In this document: positions 20,404 through 31,700 of the stretch, one piece after another
How positions within the stretch are numbered: the first letter of the stretch is position 1
Layout: each line of letters starts with the position of its first letter
Assembly: GCF_963678635.1 (NCBI RefSeq)
Contig: NC_087064.1
Coordinates: forward strand, 57,234,338 to 57,298,337
Reading direction: 5' to 3'
DNA from: Symsagittifera roscoffensis
Lineage: Eukaryota > Xenacoelomorpha > Acoela > Convolutidae
DNA length: 64,000 nt
Made by a program: the position numbers and the translations under genes
Notes under the pieces: generated by a model
Told to the model about the DNA's origin: nothing
Databases searched by the model: none
The model's input: the letters and a program-made list of their open reading frames with translations, nothing else

Positions 20404-20799
20404 TTGATATATACTTTTCTCTCCAACCCTGAATACATGACCCAAGTTAGGCTAACCACAAAAAACCGTAAGACATTAAAAATCAGTAATCCCAATAATG
20501 CATCCGTCATCCTAAACCTTATGTCACTAAATAATTTAGGAAATAAACAAACAATCATATTACACAATTGTGAAATAAACAACGAAAAATATGATCTCGT
20601 AGTCACTCCACACAAACAAACAATAGAATATATTAGAACAAAACGACACACAATTACAAGGAAAATTTTGAGCAAACAAAGACAAATTACACGAAAAAGA
20701 TTCTCAAAGCGAAGAAACGCAGTCTCCGAATCAGAAACCAGTAACTTAGAAGCACTTTACAAGTTAATAGACTCCATAAATAAAAAATTATCAAGTTAA
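20404..20799 (+). CDS. Element reading frame 1: 131-residue basic protein of unknown function
   Basis: This is the longest intact frame in the inserted element. The N-terminal 80 residues are mixed and polar. Residues about 88-112 are very rich in Lys and Arg (KRHTITRKILSKQRQITRKR), as in nucleic-acid-binding or nuclear-targeting tails, followed by a short acidic/serine stretch. The stop at 20797-20799 is five bases before the next in-element ATG (20804, another frame), so the two frames may belong to one decayed or frameshifting product. No family is recognised. A gag-like or nucleocapsid-like role is conceivable, but only because of the basic tail and the setting. Confidence 0.45.
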   Translation: MIYTFLSNPEYMTQVRLTTKNRKTLKISNPNNASVILNLMSLNNLGNKQTIILHNCEINNEKYDLVVTPHKQTIEYIRTKRHTITRKILSKQRQITRKRFSKRRNAVSESETSNLEALYKLIDSINKKLSS

Positions 20800-20803
20800 T
20801 GAT

Positions 20804-21606
20804 ATGTTATTTTTTTCTGACTCAGAAACCACATCACAATCATCAATACAAGGAAAACGAAGAATAAAAAAGAGATACAAAAACAAACCAGTACGTCTAT
20901 ACAATTGGAATCAACCAATAAAACACATTGAAAACTATACAATAACAATCATAAAACACAAAAACGGATCAAAATGAAGAAAGCCAAGACGAAAACTCCA
21001 TTCTTCCCTTTTTAATCAACCCACTCACTGAAGATAGAGGACAAACACAATTTTGTCAAAATTTAATCGCAAAATCATTCGAAAAAGGAATTAGTCCATG
21101 TACAGCAGAACTTCCAGAAGTAAAATTCAAAAGACAAATTATTGATTACTATTTAAGTGGAATATGTAATATAACACAGCAGTACGGAATCTATACCATA
21201 GAAATCAAATCACAAAGTACGTTTCATGGTAGATATCTACTTCAAACAAACGACGTAGATATATACGTTTCAAAAGTATTCACAGAATACACAAAAAAAT
21301 ACAACATCAAAACTCACAAAGAGCGAATTCAATATTCATTAACAATGTATTTTCAATATCTTATAGTTATCTATCGATACTAGAAAAAAGCAGATCCTCA
21401 AGGAACTTCACCAGTTCAAACATCTAGACATACAGCTGTAAGACATAAAATTGCAAAACTCTCCGAATTTCTAAACGCAATCCGTGAAAATTTAACCAGC
21501 AACGAAGTTTCGCAGAATGTTAAACACGATTTACAAAAAATCGTAGCATGGTTCTATATTGATAATTTCACACATAAAATTGAGTTAATCTCACAAAAAA
21601 AAATTT
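20804..21606 (+). pseudogene. Element reading frame 2, broken by frameshifts (copy 1)
   Basis: Protein-like sequence continues from ATG 20804 through successive frames. The first segment runs to a stop at 20975-20977 and starts SDSETTSQSS, then a KRRIKKRYK basic patch. A second segment in another frame runs from about 20973 to a TAG after TATCGATAC near 21380. A third runs from about 21395 to 21608. Open frames overlap at each break and sit at A-rich runs, which is typical of small indels in a dead gene. The product is hydrophilic with no transmembrane segment, zinc knuckle or polymerase motif visible. Same family as 25267-26108 and 27063-27904. Confidence 0.55.
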
Positions 21607-21926
21607 AGATTTCGAAATTCAACCCCGTTGTTCCAAAGAGTTAGACCTGCAATCCCAACTCAATAGCACGAAATATATCGCGCGTTAATTGTCCCAAATT
21701 GGCCAAAATGGCAATCTTTACACCCCCATAACTTTACAAAAAATGATCACAGGTAAAATATCTTTCCAATTTTAAGCTCAGGGCAATACCTTTTGAATGA
21801 TATAAACAAATCCGTCAAAAATGGCTAATTAAAAAGTCGAAATTTGTCTGAAGAAAAAAAAACCCAACCCGAGTACAAATATCCCGTTGTTTCGTATCAA
21901 AAGTCGGAACAAAAAGACTGATCGTA

Positions 21927-21943
21927 TCAGGGCGAAGCCCTGA
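21927..21943. other. Module A hairpin TCAGGGC-GAA-GCCCTGA
   Basis: A perfect 7-bp stem with a GAA loop, present in the lone left monomer (18700-18716) and, intact or with one or two changes, in nearly every type A monomer. It is absent from type B monomers. Its centre GCGAAGC is the DNA heptamer known to form an unusually stable mini-hairpin in single strands. Function here is unknown. Confidence 0.85.
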
Positions 21944-24048
21944 AAGTTCCGACTGCCTTTTAAGGTTTTCTGGAGCAGTAATAACATCAAAAAATTAAAT
22001 GTGATAAAACAAAATGAAATTTTTTTTCTAAAAATTGAAATTTTGTATGAAAATCATCCGCCCACAAACCATATAAAGTACCAGAGGATAGATTTTGCTC
22101 CTTGTAACAAATCAATTATGGCAAATAAGCTTCTTTCAACCAATTTGGATTGATTTCGAAGACGTATTAAATCTCCGCTTACGCGTTTAAAGCGCGAAAT
22201 ATATCGCGCATTATTGTCCCAAATTGGTCAAAGTGGCCAAAATGGCAATGTTTAAACCCTCACAACTTTACAAAAGAAGATCACAGGTGAAATATATTTC
22301 CTCTTTTCAATTTTAAGCTCAGGACAACAATACCTTTTGTATGATTAAAAAAATCCGTCAAAAATGGCTAATTAAAAAGTCGAAATTTGTCTGAAGAAAA
22401 AAAACCCACCCCGAGCACAAATATTCCGTTGTTTCGTATCGAAAAACGGAAAAACAAGACTGCTCGTATCAAGGCGAAGCCCTGAATGTTCCGACGGCCT
22501 TTTAAGGTTTTATGGAGCAGTAATAACATCAAAAAATTAAATGTGATAAAACAAAATGAATTTTTTTTCTCAAGTTTGAAATTTTGTATGAAAATCATCC
22601 GCCCACAAACCATATAAAGTACCAGGGGATAGATTTTGCTCCTTGTAACAAATCAATTATGGCAAATAAGCTTCTTTCAACCAATTTGGATCGATTTCTA
22701 AGACGTATTAAATCTCCGCTTACGCGTTTAAAGCGCGAATTATATCGCGCATTATTGTCCCAAATTGGTCAAAATGGCCAAAATGGCAATGTTTGAACCC
22801 TCATAACTTTACAAAAAACGATCACAGGTGAAATATCTTTCCTCTTTTCAATTTTAAGCTCAAGACAACAATACCTTTTGAAAGATTTTAAAAAAATCCG
22901 TCAAAAATGGCTAATTAAAAAGTCGAAATTTGTCTGAAGAAAATAAAACCCAACCCGAGCACAAATATTCCGTTTTTTCGTATCGAAGTCAGAAAAACAG
23001 GACTGCTTGTATCAAGGCGAAGCCCTGAATGTTCCGACGGCCTTTTAAGGTTTTATGGAGCAGTAATAATCTCAAAAAATTAAATGTAATAAAACAAAAA
23101 GAATTTTTTTTTTCTAAAATTTGAAAAGTTGTATGAAAATCATCCGCCCACAAACCATATAAAGTACCAGAGGATAGATTTTGCTCCTTGTAACAAATTA
23201 ATTATGGCAAATAAGCTTCTTTCAACCAATTAAGATTGATTTCTAAGACGTATTAAATCTCCGCTTACGCGTTTAAAGCGCGAATTATATCGCGCAGTAA
23301 TTGTCCCAAATTGGTCAAATTGGCCAAAATGGCAATGTTTAAACCCTCATAACTTTACAAAAAATGATCACAGGTAAAATATCTTTTATTTTTTCAGTTT
23401 TAAGCTTAGGACAACAATACTTTTTGAATGATTAAAAAAAAAATCCGTCAAAAATGGCTAATTAATAAGTCGAAATTTGTCTGAAGAAAAAAAACACAAC
23501 CCGAGCACAAATATTCCGTTGTTTCGTATCGAAAGTCGGAAAAACAAGTCTGCTTGTATCAGGGCAAAGCCCTAAATGTTTTGATGGCCTTTTAAGGTTT
23601 TTTGGAGCAGTAAAAACATCAAAAAAATAAAAGTAATAAAACAAAATGATTTTTTTTTCTAAAAATTGAAATTTTGTATGAAAATCATCCGCCCACAAAC
23701 CATATAAAGTACAAAAAGATAGATTTTGCTCCTTGTAACTAATCAAATATGGCAAATAAATTTCTTTCAACCAATTTGGAACGATTTCTAAGACGTATTA
23801 ACTCTCCGCTTACGCATTAATAGCGCGAAATATAAAGCCCGTTAATTGTCCCAAATTGGCCGGAATGGTAATCGTTAAGCCTCCATAACTTTACAAAAAA
23901 AGATCATAGGTGAATTATATTTTCAAATTTGAGCTCAAGTCAACAATACGTTTTGAATGATTTTTTAAAATTTTGTCAAAAAACGCTTGTTAAAAAGTCG
24001 AAACTTGTCTGAAGAAAAAAAACCCACCCCAAGCACAAATATTCCGTT

Positions 24049-24065
24049 ACTTTCGTATCGAAAGT
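24049..24065. other. Core dyad ACTTTCG-TAT-CGAAAGT at the module junction
   Basis: A perfect 7-bp inverted repeat with a 3-base centre, ending five or so bases before the point where module A or B begins. It is shared by type B and the later type A monomers; earlier type A monomers have a shortened TTTCG-TAT-CGAAA. A second core dyad, GCGCGA...TCGCGC (for example 22192-22209), lies in the middle of the core. Confidence 0.8.
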
Positions 24066-25120
24066 TGGAAAAACAAGACTGCTCGTATCAGGGCGAAGCC
24101 CTGAATGTTCCGACGGTCTTTTTAGGTTTTATGGAGCAGTAATAACATCAAAAAATAAAATGTAAAAAAAATGAATTTTTTTTCTAAAATTTGAAATTTT
24201 GTATGAAAATCATCCGCCCACAAACCATATAAAGTATAAAAAGGATAGATTTTGCTTCTTGTAACTAATCAATTATGGCAAATAAGCTTCTTTAAACCAA
24301 TTTAGAACGATGTCTAAGACGTATTAACTCTCCGCTTACGCGTTAATAGCGCGAATTATATCGCGCGTTAATTGTCCCAAATTGGCCAGAATGGTAATTT
24401 TTAAGCCTCCATAACTTTACAAATAAAAATCACAGGTGAAATATATTTTCAAATTTGAGCTCAGGTCAACAATACGTTTTGATTGATATTTTAAAGTTTC
24501 GTCAAAAAAGCTTGTTAAAAAGTCGAAACTTGTCTGAAGAAAAAAAAACCCACCCCAAGCACAAATATTCCGTTACTTTCGTATCAAAAGTTGGAAAAAC
24601 AAGACTGCTCGTATCAAGGCGAAGCCCTGAATGTTCCGACGGTCTTTTTAGGTTTTATGGAGCAGTAATAACATCAAAAAATTAAATGTAAAAAAAATGA
24701 ATTTTTTTCTAAAATGTGAAATTTTGTATGAAAATCATCCGCCCACAAACCATATAAAGTAAAAAAAGGATAGATTTTGCTCCTTATAACTAATCAATTA
24801 TGGCAAATAAGCTTCTTTCAACCAATTTAGAACGATTTCTAAGACGTATTAACTCGCCGCTTACGCGTTAATAGCGCGAAATATATCGCGCGTTAATTGT
24901 CCCAAATTGGCCAGAATGGTAATTTTTAAGCCTCCATAACTTTACAAAAAAAAATCACAGGTGAAATATATTTTCAAGTTTGAGCTCAGGTCAACAATAC
25001 GTTTTGATTGATATTTTAAAATTCCGTCAAAGAGGCTAGTTAAAAAGTCGAAACTTGTCTGAAGAAAAAAAACTCACCCCAAGCACAAATATTTCGTTAC
25101 TTTCGTATCGAAAGTCGGAA

Positions 25121-26916
25121 CAATTAAGTGACCGATCGAAGCAAAATATAGGCAAGCATTGAAAAAACGAGTTTTTAGAAATTTGATGCTCATGCCAATT
25201 GTTTTTCAAACCTCCATTTTCACGCTAAAACTGAGCCAGCTCAAATGTTCACCTTGAAATTCTATTATCTACTTCAAATAAACGACGTAGATATATACTT
25301 TTCAAAAGTATTCACAGAGTACATAAAAAATATACAACATCAAAACTCACAAAGAGCGAATTCAATATTCATTAACAATGTATTTTCAATATCTTATAGT
25401 TATCTATCTATACTAGAAAAAAAACAGATCCTCAAGGAACTTCACCAGTTCAAACATCTAGACATACAGCTGTAAGACATGAAATTGCAAAACTCTCCGA
25501 ATTTCTAAACGCAATCCGTGAATATTTAACCAGCAACGAAGTTTCGCAGAATGTTAAACACGATTTACAAAAAATCTTAGCATGGTTAATCAATGATAAT
25601 TTCACACATAATATTGAGTTAACCTCACAAAAAAAAATTTTAGATTTCGAAATTCAACTGATGAAACTGTCTTAGCAGAACAATCAGATTATATTTGGGA
25701 CCCTGAATGGTCTCATCCATTATTCCTGAACATGCCAACAGACATTTCAAGTCAAGCAATTAGCACAATTTCTATTCACAAAGATTATGTTAAAGTATAT
25801 CCACTCACAATTGATGCAACACTTTTAAGCTGTAATTCATTCTACCCGATAGAATAGGAAATAATAGTTTAAACTCAACCCTCATACAACAAAAAAACCT
25901 AAATGGAACTAGAAATCTTACACAACAAGATATTCAAACACCATCACATTTCGTAAATGAAGAAATAGTTGGAACAATAACAACAACAGCACAACAAAGT
26001 ATTTCACCAATACATCCAAGTCTTACCATTCCAAGACCTAAAAATCCAACATTAACACAGGTAATATTACAATCTACGGTTCAACCCCCCGTTGTTCCAA
26101 AGAGTTAGACCTACAATCCCAACTCAATAGCACGAAATATATCGCGCGTTAATTGTCCCAAATCGGCCAAAAGGGCAATCTTTACACCCCCATAACTTTA
26201 CAAAAAATGATCACAGGTGAAATATTTTTCCAATTTTAGGCTTAGGGCAATACCTTTTGAATGATGTAAAAAAATCCCTCAAAAATGGCCAATTAAAAAG
26301 TCGAAATTTGTTTGAAGAAAAAAAACCCAACCCGAGCACAAATATCCCGTTGTTTCGTATCAAAAGTCGGAACAAAAAGACTGCTCGTATCAAGGGGAAG
26401 CCCTGAAAATTCCGACTGCTTTTTAAGGTTTTATGGAGCAGTAATAACATCAAAAAATTAAATGTGATAAAACAAAATGAAATTTTTTTTCTAGAATTTG
26501 AAACTTTGTATGAAAATCATCCGCCCACAAACCATATTAAGTACCAGAGGATAGATTTTGCTCCTTGTAACAAATCAATTATGGCAAATAAGCTTCTTTC
26601 AACCAATTTGGATTGATTTCTAAGACGTATTAAATCTCCGCTTACGCGTTTAAAGCGCGAATTATATCGCGCATTATTGTCCCAAATTGGTCAAATTGGC
26701 CAAAGTGGCAATGTTTAAACCCTCATAACTTTACGAAAAATGATCACAGGTAAAATATCTTTTCTATTTTCAATTTTAAGCTCAGGACAACAATACTTTT
26801 TGAATGATTAAAAAAAATCCGTCAAAAATGGCTAATTAAAAATTCGAAATTTGTCTGAAGAAAAAAAAACCCAACCCGAGCACAAATATTCCGTTGTTTC
26901 GTATCGAAAGTCGGAA
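25121..26916 (+). repeat. Composite higher-order unit 1 (1796 bp): B module + element fragment + type A satellite
   Basis: The unit starts with 142 bp of module B (CAATTAAGTGACCGATCG to CACCTTGAAATTCT, truncated) joined to an element fragment at ATCTACTTCAAA (25267). That fragment runs to ACTCAATAG at 26130, then the satellite core resumes, followed by a full type A monomer to 26916. The next base begins an almost identical second unit. The offset is 1796 bp at both CAATTAAGTG (25121/26917) and CAATAGCACG (26125/27921). Confidence 0.9.
25267..26126 (+). pseudogene. Element fragment, copy 2: decayed coding sequence
   Basis: It corresponds to 21235-21662 of the inserted element and keeps about 427 bp that copy 1 has lost. 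Protein-like sequence runs through four overlapping open segments in changing frames: to 25475, about 25421-25675, about 25640-25857 and about 25845-26108. The last is rich in Thr, Gln and Pro and ends VVPKS. There is no start of its own; the ATG at 25245 belongs to satellite module B. Recognisable motifs are absent. Being held in register with satellite, it is a passenger and not a gene. Confidence 0.6.
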
Positions 26917-28712
26917 CAATTAAGTGACCGATCGAAGCAAAATATAGACAAGCATTGAAAAAACGAGTTTTTAGAAATTTGATGCTCATGCCAATTGTTT
27001 TTCAAACCTCCATTTTCACGCTAAAACTGAGCCAGCTCAAATGTTCACCTTGAAATTCTATTATCTACTTCAAACAAACGACGTAGATATATACTTTTCA
27101 AAAGTATTCACAGAGTACATAAAAAATATACAACATCAAAACTCACAAAGAGCGAATTCAATATTCATTAACAATGTATTTTCAATATCTTATAGTTATC
27201 TATCTATACTAGAAAAAAACAGATCCTCAAGGAACTTCACCAGTTCAAACATCTAGACATACAGCTGTAAGACATGAAATTGCAAAACTCTCCGAATTTC
27301 TAAACGCAATCCGTGAATATTTAACCAGCAACGAAGTTTCGCAGAATGTTAAACACGATTTACAAAAAATCTTAGCATGGTTAATCAATGATAATTTCAC
27401 ACATAATATTGAGTTAACCTCACAAAAAAAAAATTTTAGATTTCGAAATTCAACTGATGAAACTGTCTTAGCAGAACAATCAGATTATATTTGGGACCCT
27501 GAATGGTCTCATCCATTATTCCTGAACATGCCAACAGACATTTCAAGTCAAGCAATTAGCACAATTTCTATTCACAAAGATTATGTTAAAGTATATCCAC
27601 TCACAATTGATGCAACACTTTTAAGCTGTAATTCATTCTACCCGATAGAATAGGAAATAATAGTTTAAACTCAACCCTCATACAACAAAAAAACCTAAAT
27701 GGAACTAGAAATCTTACACAACAAGATATTCAAACACCATCACATTTCGTAAATGAAGAAATAGTTGGAACAATAACAACAACAGCACAACAAAGTATTT
27801 CACCAATACATCCAAGTCTTACCATTCCAAGACCTAAAAATCCAACATTAACACAGGTAATATTACAATCTACGGTTCAACCCCCCGTTGTTCCAAAGAG
27901 TTAGACCTACAATCCCAACTCAATAGCACGAAATATATCGCGCGTTAATTGTCCCAAATCGGCCAAAAGGGCAATCTTTACACCCCCATAACTTCACAAA
28001 AAATGATCACAGGTGAAATATTTTTCCAATTTTAGGCTTAGGGCAATACCTTTTGAATGATATAAAAAAATCCCTCAAAATAGGCCAATTAAAAAGTCGA
28101 AATTTGTCTGAAGAAAAAAAAACCCAACCCGAGCACAAATATCCCGTTGCTTCGTATCAAAAGTCGGAACAAAAAGACTGCTCGTATCAAAGGGAAGCCC
28201 TGAAAATTCCGACTGCTTTTTAAGGTTTTATGGAGCAGTAATAACATCAAAAAATTAAATGTGATAAAACAAAATGAAATTTTTTTTCTAGAATTTGAAA
28301 CTTTGTATGAAAATCATCCGCCCACAAACATTATTAAGTACCAGAGGATAGATTTTGCTCCTTGTAACAAATCAATTATGGCAAATAAGCTTCTTTCAAC
28401 CAATTTGGATTGATTTCTAAGACGTATTAAATCTACGCTTACGCGTTTAAAGCGCGAATTATATCGCGCATTATTGTCCCAAATTGGTCAAATTGGCCAA
28501 AATGGCAATGTTTAAACCCTCATAACTTTACGAAAAATGATCACAGGTAAAATATCTTTTCTATTTTCAATTTTAAGCTCAGGACAACAATACTTTTTGA
28601 ATGATTAAAAAAAAAATCCGTCAAAAATGGCTAATTAAAAAGTCGAAATTTTTCTGAAGAAAAAAAACCCAACCCGAGCACAAATATTCCGTTTTTTCGT
28701 ATCGAAAGTCGG
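26917..28712 (+). repeat. Composite higher-order unit 2 (1796 bp)
   Basis: Near-identical tandem copy of 25121-26916, including the same truncated B module, the same fusion point and the same element end. The type A part that follows leads on to ordinary type A monomers from about 28713. Small differences (A-run lengths, a few substitutions) show that the duplication is recent compared with the divergence among monomers. Confidence 0.9.
27063..27922 (+). pseudogene. Element fragment, copy 3: decayed coding sequence
   Basis: Copy of 25267-26126 with the same frame breaks. One A run is one base different, so the first open segment ends at 27256 and not at the position corresponding to 25475. 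This confirms that the sequence is drifting without coding constraint. Confidence 0.6.
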
Positions 28713-31700
28713 AAAAACAAGACTGCTTGTATCAGGGCGAAGCCATGAATGTTCGGACGGTCTTTTAAGGTTTTATGGAGCAGTAATAACATCAAAAAAT
28801 TAAATGTAATATAACAAAATGAATTTTTTTTTCTAAAATTTGAAATTTTGTATGAAAATCATCCGCCCACAAACCATATAAAGTACCAGAGGATAGATTT
28901 TGCTCCTTGTAACAAACTAATTATGGCAAATAAGCTTCTTTCAACCAATTAAGATTGATTTCTTGGACGTATTAAATCTCCGCTTACGCGTTTAAAGCCC
29001 GAATTATATCGCGCATTAATTGTCCCAAATTGGTCAAATTGGCCAAAGTGGCAATGTTTAAACCCTCATAACTTTATGAAAAATGCTCACAGGTAAAATA
29101 TCTTTTCTATTTTCAATTTTAAGCTCAGGACAACAATACTTTTTGAATGATTAAAAAAAAATCCGTCAAAAATGGCTAATTAAAAAGTCGAAATTTGTCT
29201 GAAGAAAAAAAAACCCAACCCGAGCACAAATATTCCGTTGTTTCGTATCGAAAGTCAGAAAAAACAAGTCCGCTTGTATCAGGGCGAAGCCCTAAATGTT
29301 CCGACGGCCTTTTAAAATTTTATGGAGCAGTAATAACATCAAAAAATTAAATGTAATAAAACAAAATGAATTTTTTTTCTAAAATTTGAAATTTTGTATG
29401 AAAATCATCCACCCACAAACCATATAAAGTACCAGAGGATAGATTTTGCTCCTTGTAACAAATCAATTATGGCAAACAAGCTTCTTTCAACCAATTTGGA
29501 TTGATTTCTAAGACGTATTAAATCTCCGCTTACGCGTTTAAAGCGCGAATTATATCGCGCATTATTGTCCCAAATTGGCCAAAATGGCCAAAATGGCAAT
29601 GTTTAAACCCTCATAACTTTACAAAAAATGATCACAGAAAAATATCTTTTATATTTTCAGTTTTAAGCTCAAGACAACAATACTTTTTGAATGATTAAAA
29701 AAAATCCGTCAAAAATGGCTAATTAAAAAGTCGAAATTTGTCTGAAGAAAAAAAACCCACCCCGAGCACAAATATTCCATTGTTTCGTATCGAAAGTAGG
29801 AAAAAGAAGACTGCTCGTATCAAAGCGAAGCCCTGAATGTTCCGACGGCCTTTTAAATATTTATGGAGCAGTAAATTTATCAAAAAATTAAAAGTATTAA
29901 AACAAAATGAATTTTTTTTCTCTAAAATTTGAAATTTTGTATGAAACTCATCCGCCCACAAACCATATAAAGTACCAGAGGATAGATTTTGCTCCTTGTA
30001 ACAAATCAATTATGGCAAATAAGCTTCTTTCAACCAATTTGGATTGATTTCTAAGACGTATTAAATCTCCGCTTACGCGTTTAAAGCGCGAATTATATCG
30101 CGCATTATTGTCCCAAATTGGTCAAAATGGCCAAAATGGCAATTTTTAAACCCTCATAACTTTACAAAAAATGATCACAGAAAAATATCTTTTATATTTT
30201 CAGTTTTAAGCTCAAGACAACAATACTTTTTGAATGATTAAAAAAAATCCGTCAAAAATGGCTAATTAAAAAGTCGAAATTTGTCTGAAGAAAAAAACCC
30301 ACCCCGAGCACAAATATTCCGTTGTTTCGTATCGAAAGTAGGAAAAAGAAGACTGCTCATATCAAAGCGAAGCCCTGAATGTTCCGACGGCCTTTTAAAT
30401 ATTTATGGAGCAGTAAATTTATCAAAAAATTAAAAGTATTAAAACAAAATGAATTTTTTTTCTCTAAAATTTGAAATTTTGTATGAAACTCATCCGCCCA
30501 CAAACCATATAAAGTACCAGAGGATAGATTTTGCTCCTTGTAACAAATCAATTATGGCAAATAAGCTTCTTTCAACCAATTTGGATTGATTTCTAAGACG
30601 TATTAAATCTCCGCTTACGCGTTTAAAGCGCGAATTATATCGCGCATTATTGTCCCAAATTGGTCAAAATGGCCAAAATGGCAATGTTTAAACCCTCATA
30701 ACTTTACAAAAAATGATCACAGGTGAAATATATTTCTTCTTTTCAATTTTAAGGTCAGAACAACAATACCTTTTGTATGATTAAAAAAAATCCGTCAAAA
30801 ATGGCTAATTAAAAAGTCGAAATTTGTCTGGAGAAAAAAAACCCACCCCGAGCACAAATATTCCGTTGTTTCGTATCAAAAGTCGGAAACACAAGACTGC
30901 TCGTATCAAGGCGAAGCCTTGAATGTTCCGACGGCCTTTTAAAGTTTTATGGAGCAGTAATAACATCAAAAAATTAATGGTATTAAAACAAAATGATTTT
31001 TTTTTTCTAAAATTTGAAATTTTGTATGAAAATCATCCGCCCACAAACCATATAAAGTACCAGAGGATAGATTTTGCTCCTTGTAACAAATCAATTATGG
31101 AAAATAAACTTCTTTCAACCAATTTGGATTGATTTCTAAGACGTATTAAATCTCCGCTTAGGCGTTTAAAGCGCGAATTATATCGCGCATTATTGTCCCA
31201 AATTTGACAAAATGGCCAAAATGGCAATGTTTAAGCCCTCATAACTTTACAAAAAATGATCACAGAAAAATATCTTTTCTATTTTCAGTTTTAAGCTCAG
31301 GACAACAATACTTTTTGAATGATTAAAAAAAACCGTCAAAAATGGCTAATTAAAAAGTCGAAATTTGTCTGAAGAAAAAAAACCCACCCCGAGCACAAAT
31401 ATTCCGTTGTTTCGTATCGAAAGTAGGAAAAACAAGACTGCTCGTATCAAGGCGAAGCCGTGAATGTTCCGACGGCCTTTTCAAGTTTTATGGAGCAGTA
31501 AAAACATCAAAAAGTTAAAAGTAATAAAACAAAATGAATTTTTTTTTCTAAAATTTGAAATTTTGTATGAAAATCATCCGCCCACAAACCATATAAAGTA
31601 TCAGAGGATAGATTTTGCTCCTTGTAACAAATCAATTATGGCAAATAAGCTTCTTTCAACCAATTTGGATTGATTTCTAAGACGTATTAAATCTCCGCTT

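Larger units (their letters stand above)
18973..21666 (+). mobile_element. Unclassified 2.69-kb element inserted in the first satellite monomer
   Basis: The satellite consensus TTAATAGCGCGAAATATA is split. The left flank ends TTAATAG (18976) and the right flank resumes ATAGCACGAAATATATCGCGCG (21663). The duplicated target is ATAG, or AATAG if the A of the terminal CA is counted. The element starts TGGAACC and ends ACTCA, so TG...CA ends with a 4-5-bp duplication would fit an LTR-retroelement-like insertion. However, I find no long terminal repeats, no reverse transcriptase and no inverted ends. About 1.4 kb at the left is non-coding and the right half carries decayed reading frames. Compared with copies at 25267-26126, about 427 bp has been lost near 21625. 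Confidence 0.7.
21663..25120 (+). repeat. Type A satellite, first block (about 6.5 monomers)
   Basis: Monomers of about 530-545 bp. Each has module A (starting AAACAAGACTGCTCGTATC and ending near AGGATAGATTTTGCTCC) and the shared core (CTTGTAAC.AATCAATTATGG, AAGCTTCTTTCAACCAATTTGG, CTCCGCTTACGCG, GCGCGAA....TCGCGC, TTGTCCCAAATTGG, ATAACTTTAC, GATCACAGG, GTCTGAAGAAAAAAAACCCA, TATCGAAAGTCGGA). Core palindromes lie for example at 22192-22209. The left monomers (to about 23810) and right monomers (23811-25120) form two sequence subtypes, for example TTTAAAGCGCG versus TTAATAGCGCG. Open frames here are translations of the repeat. Confidence 0.92.

Noticed and set aside
18977-21662. Complete LTR retrotransposon with reverse transcriptase
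   Set aside because: No long terminal repeat pair was found (the sequence at the right end does not recur near the left end) and no polymerase, integrase or protease motif is visible in any frame.
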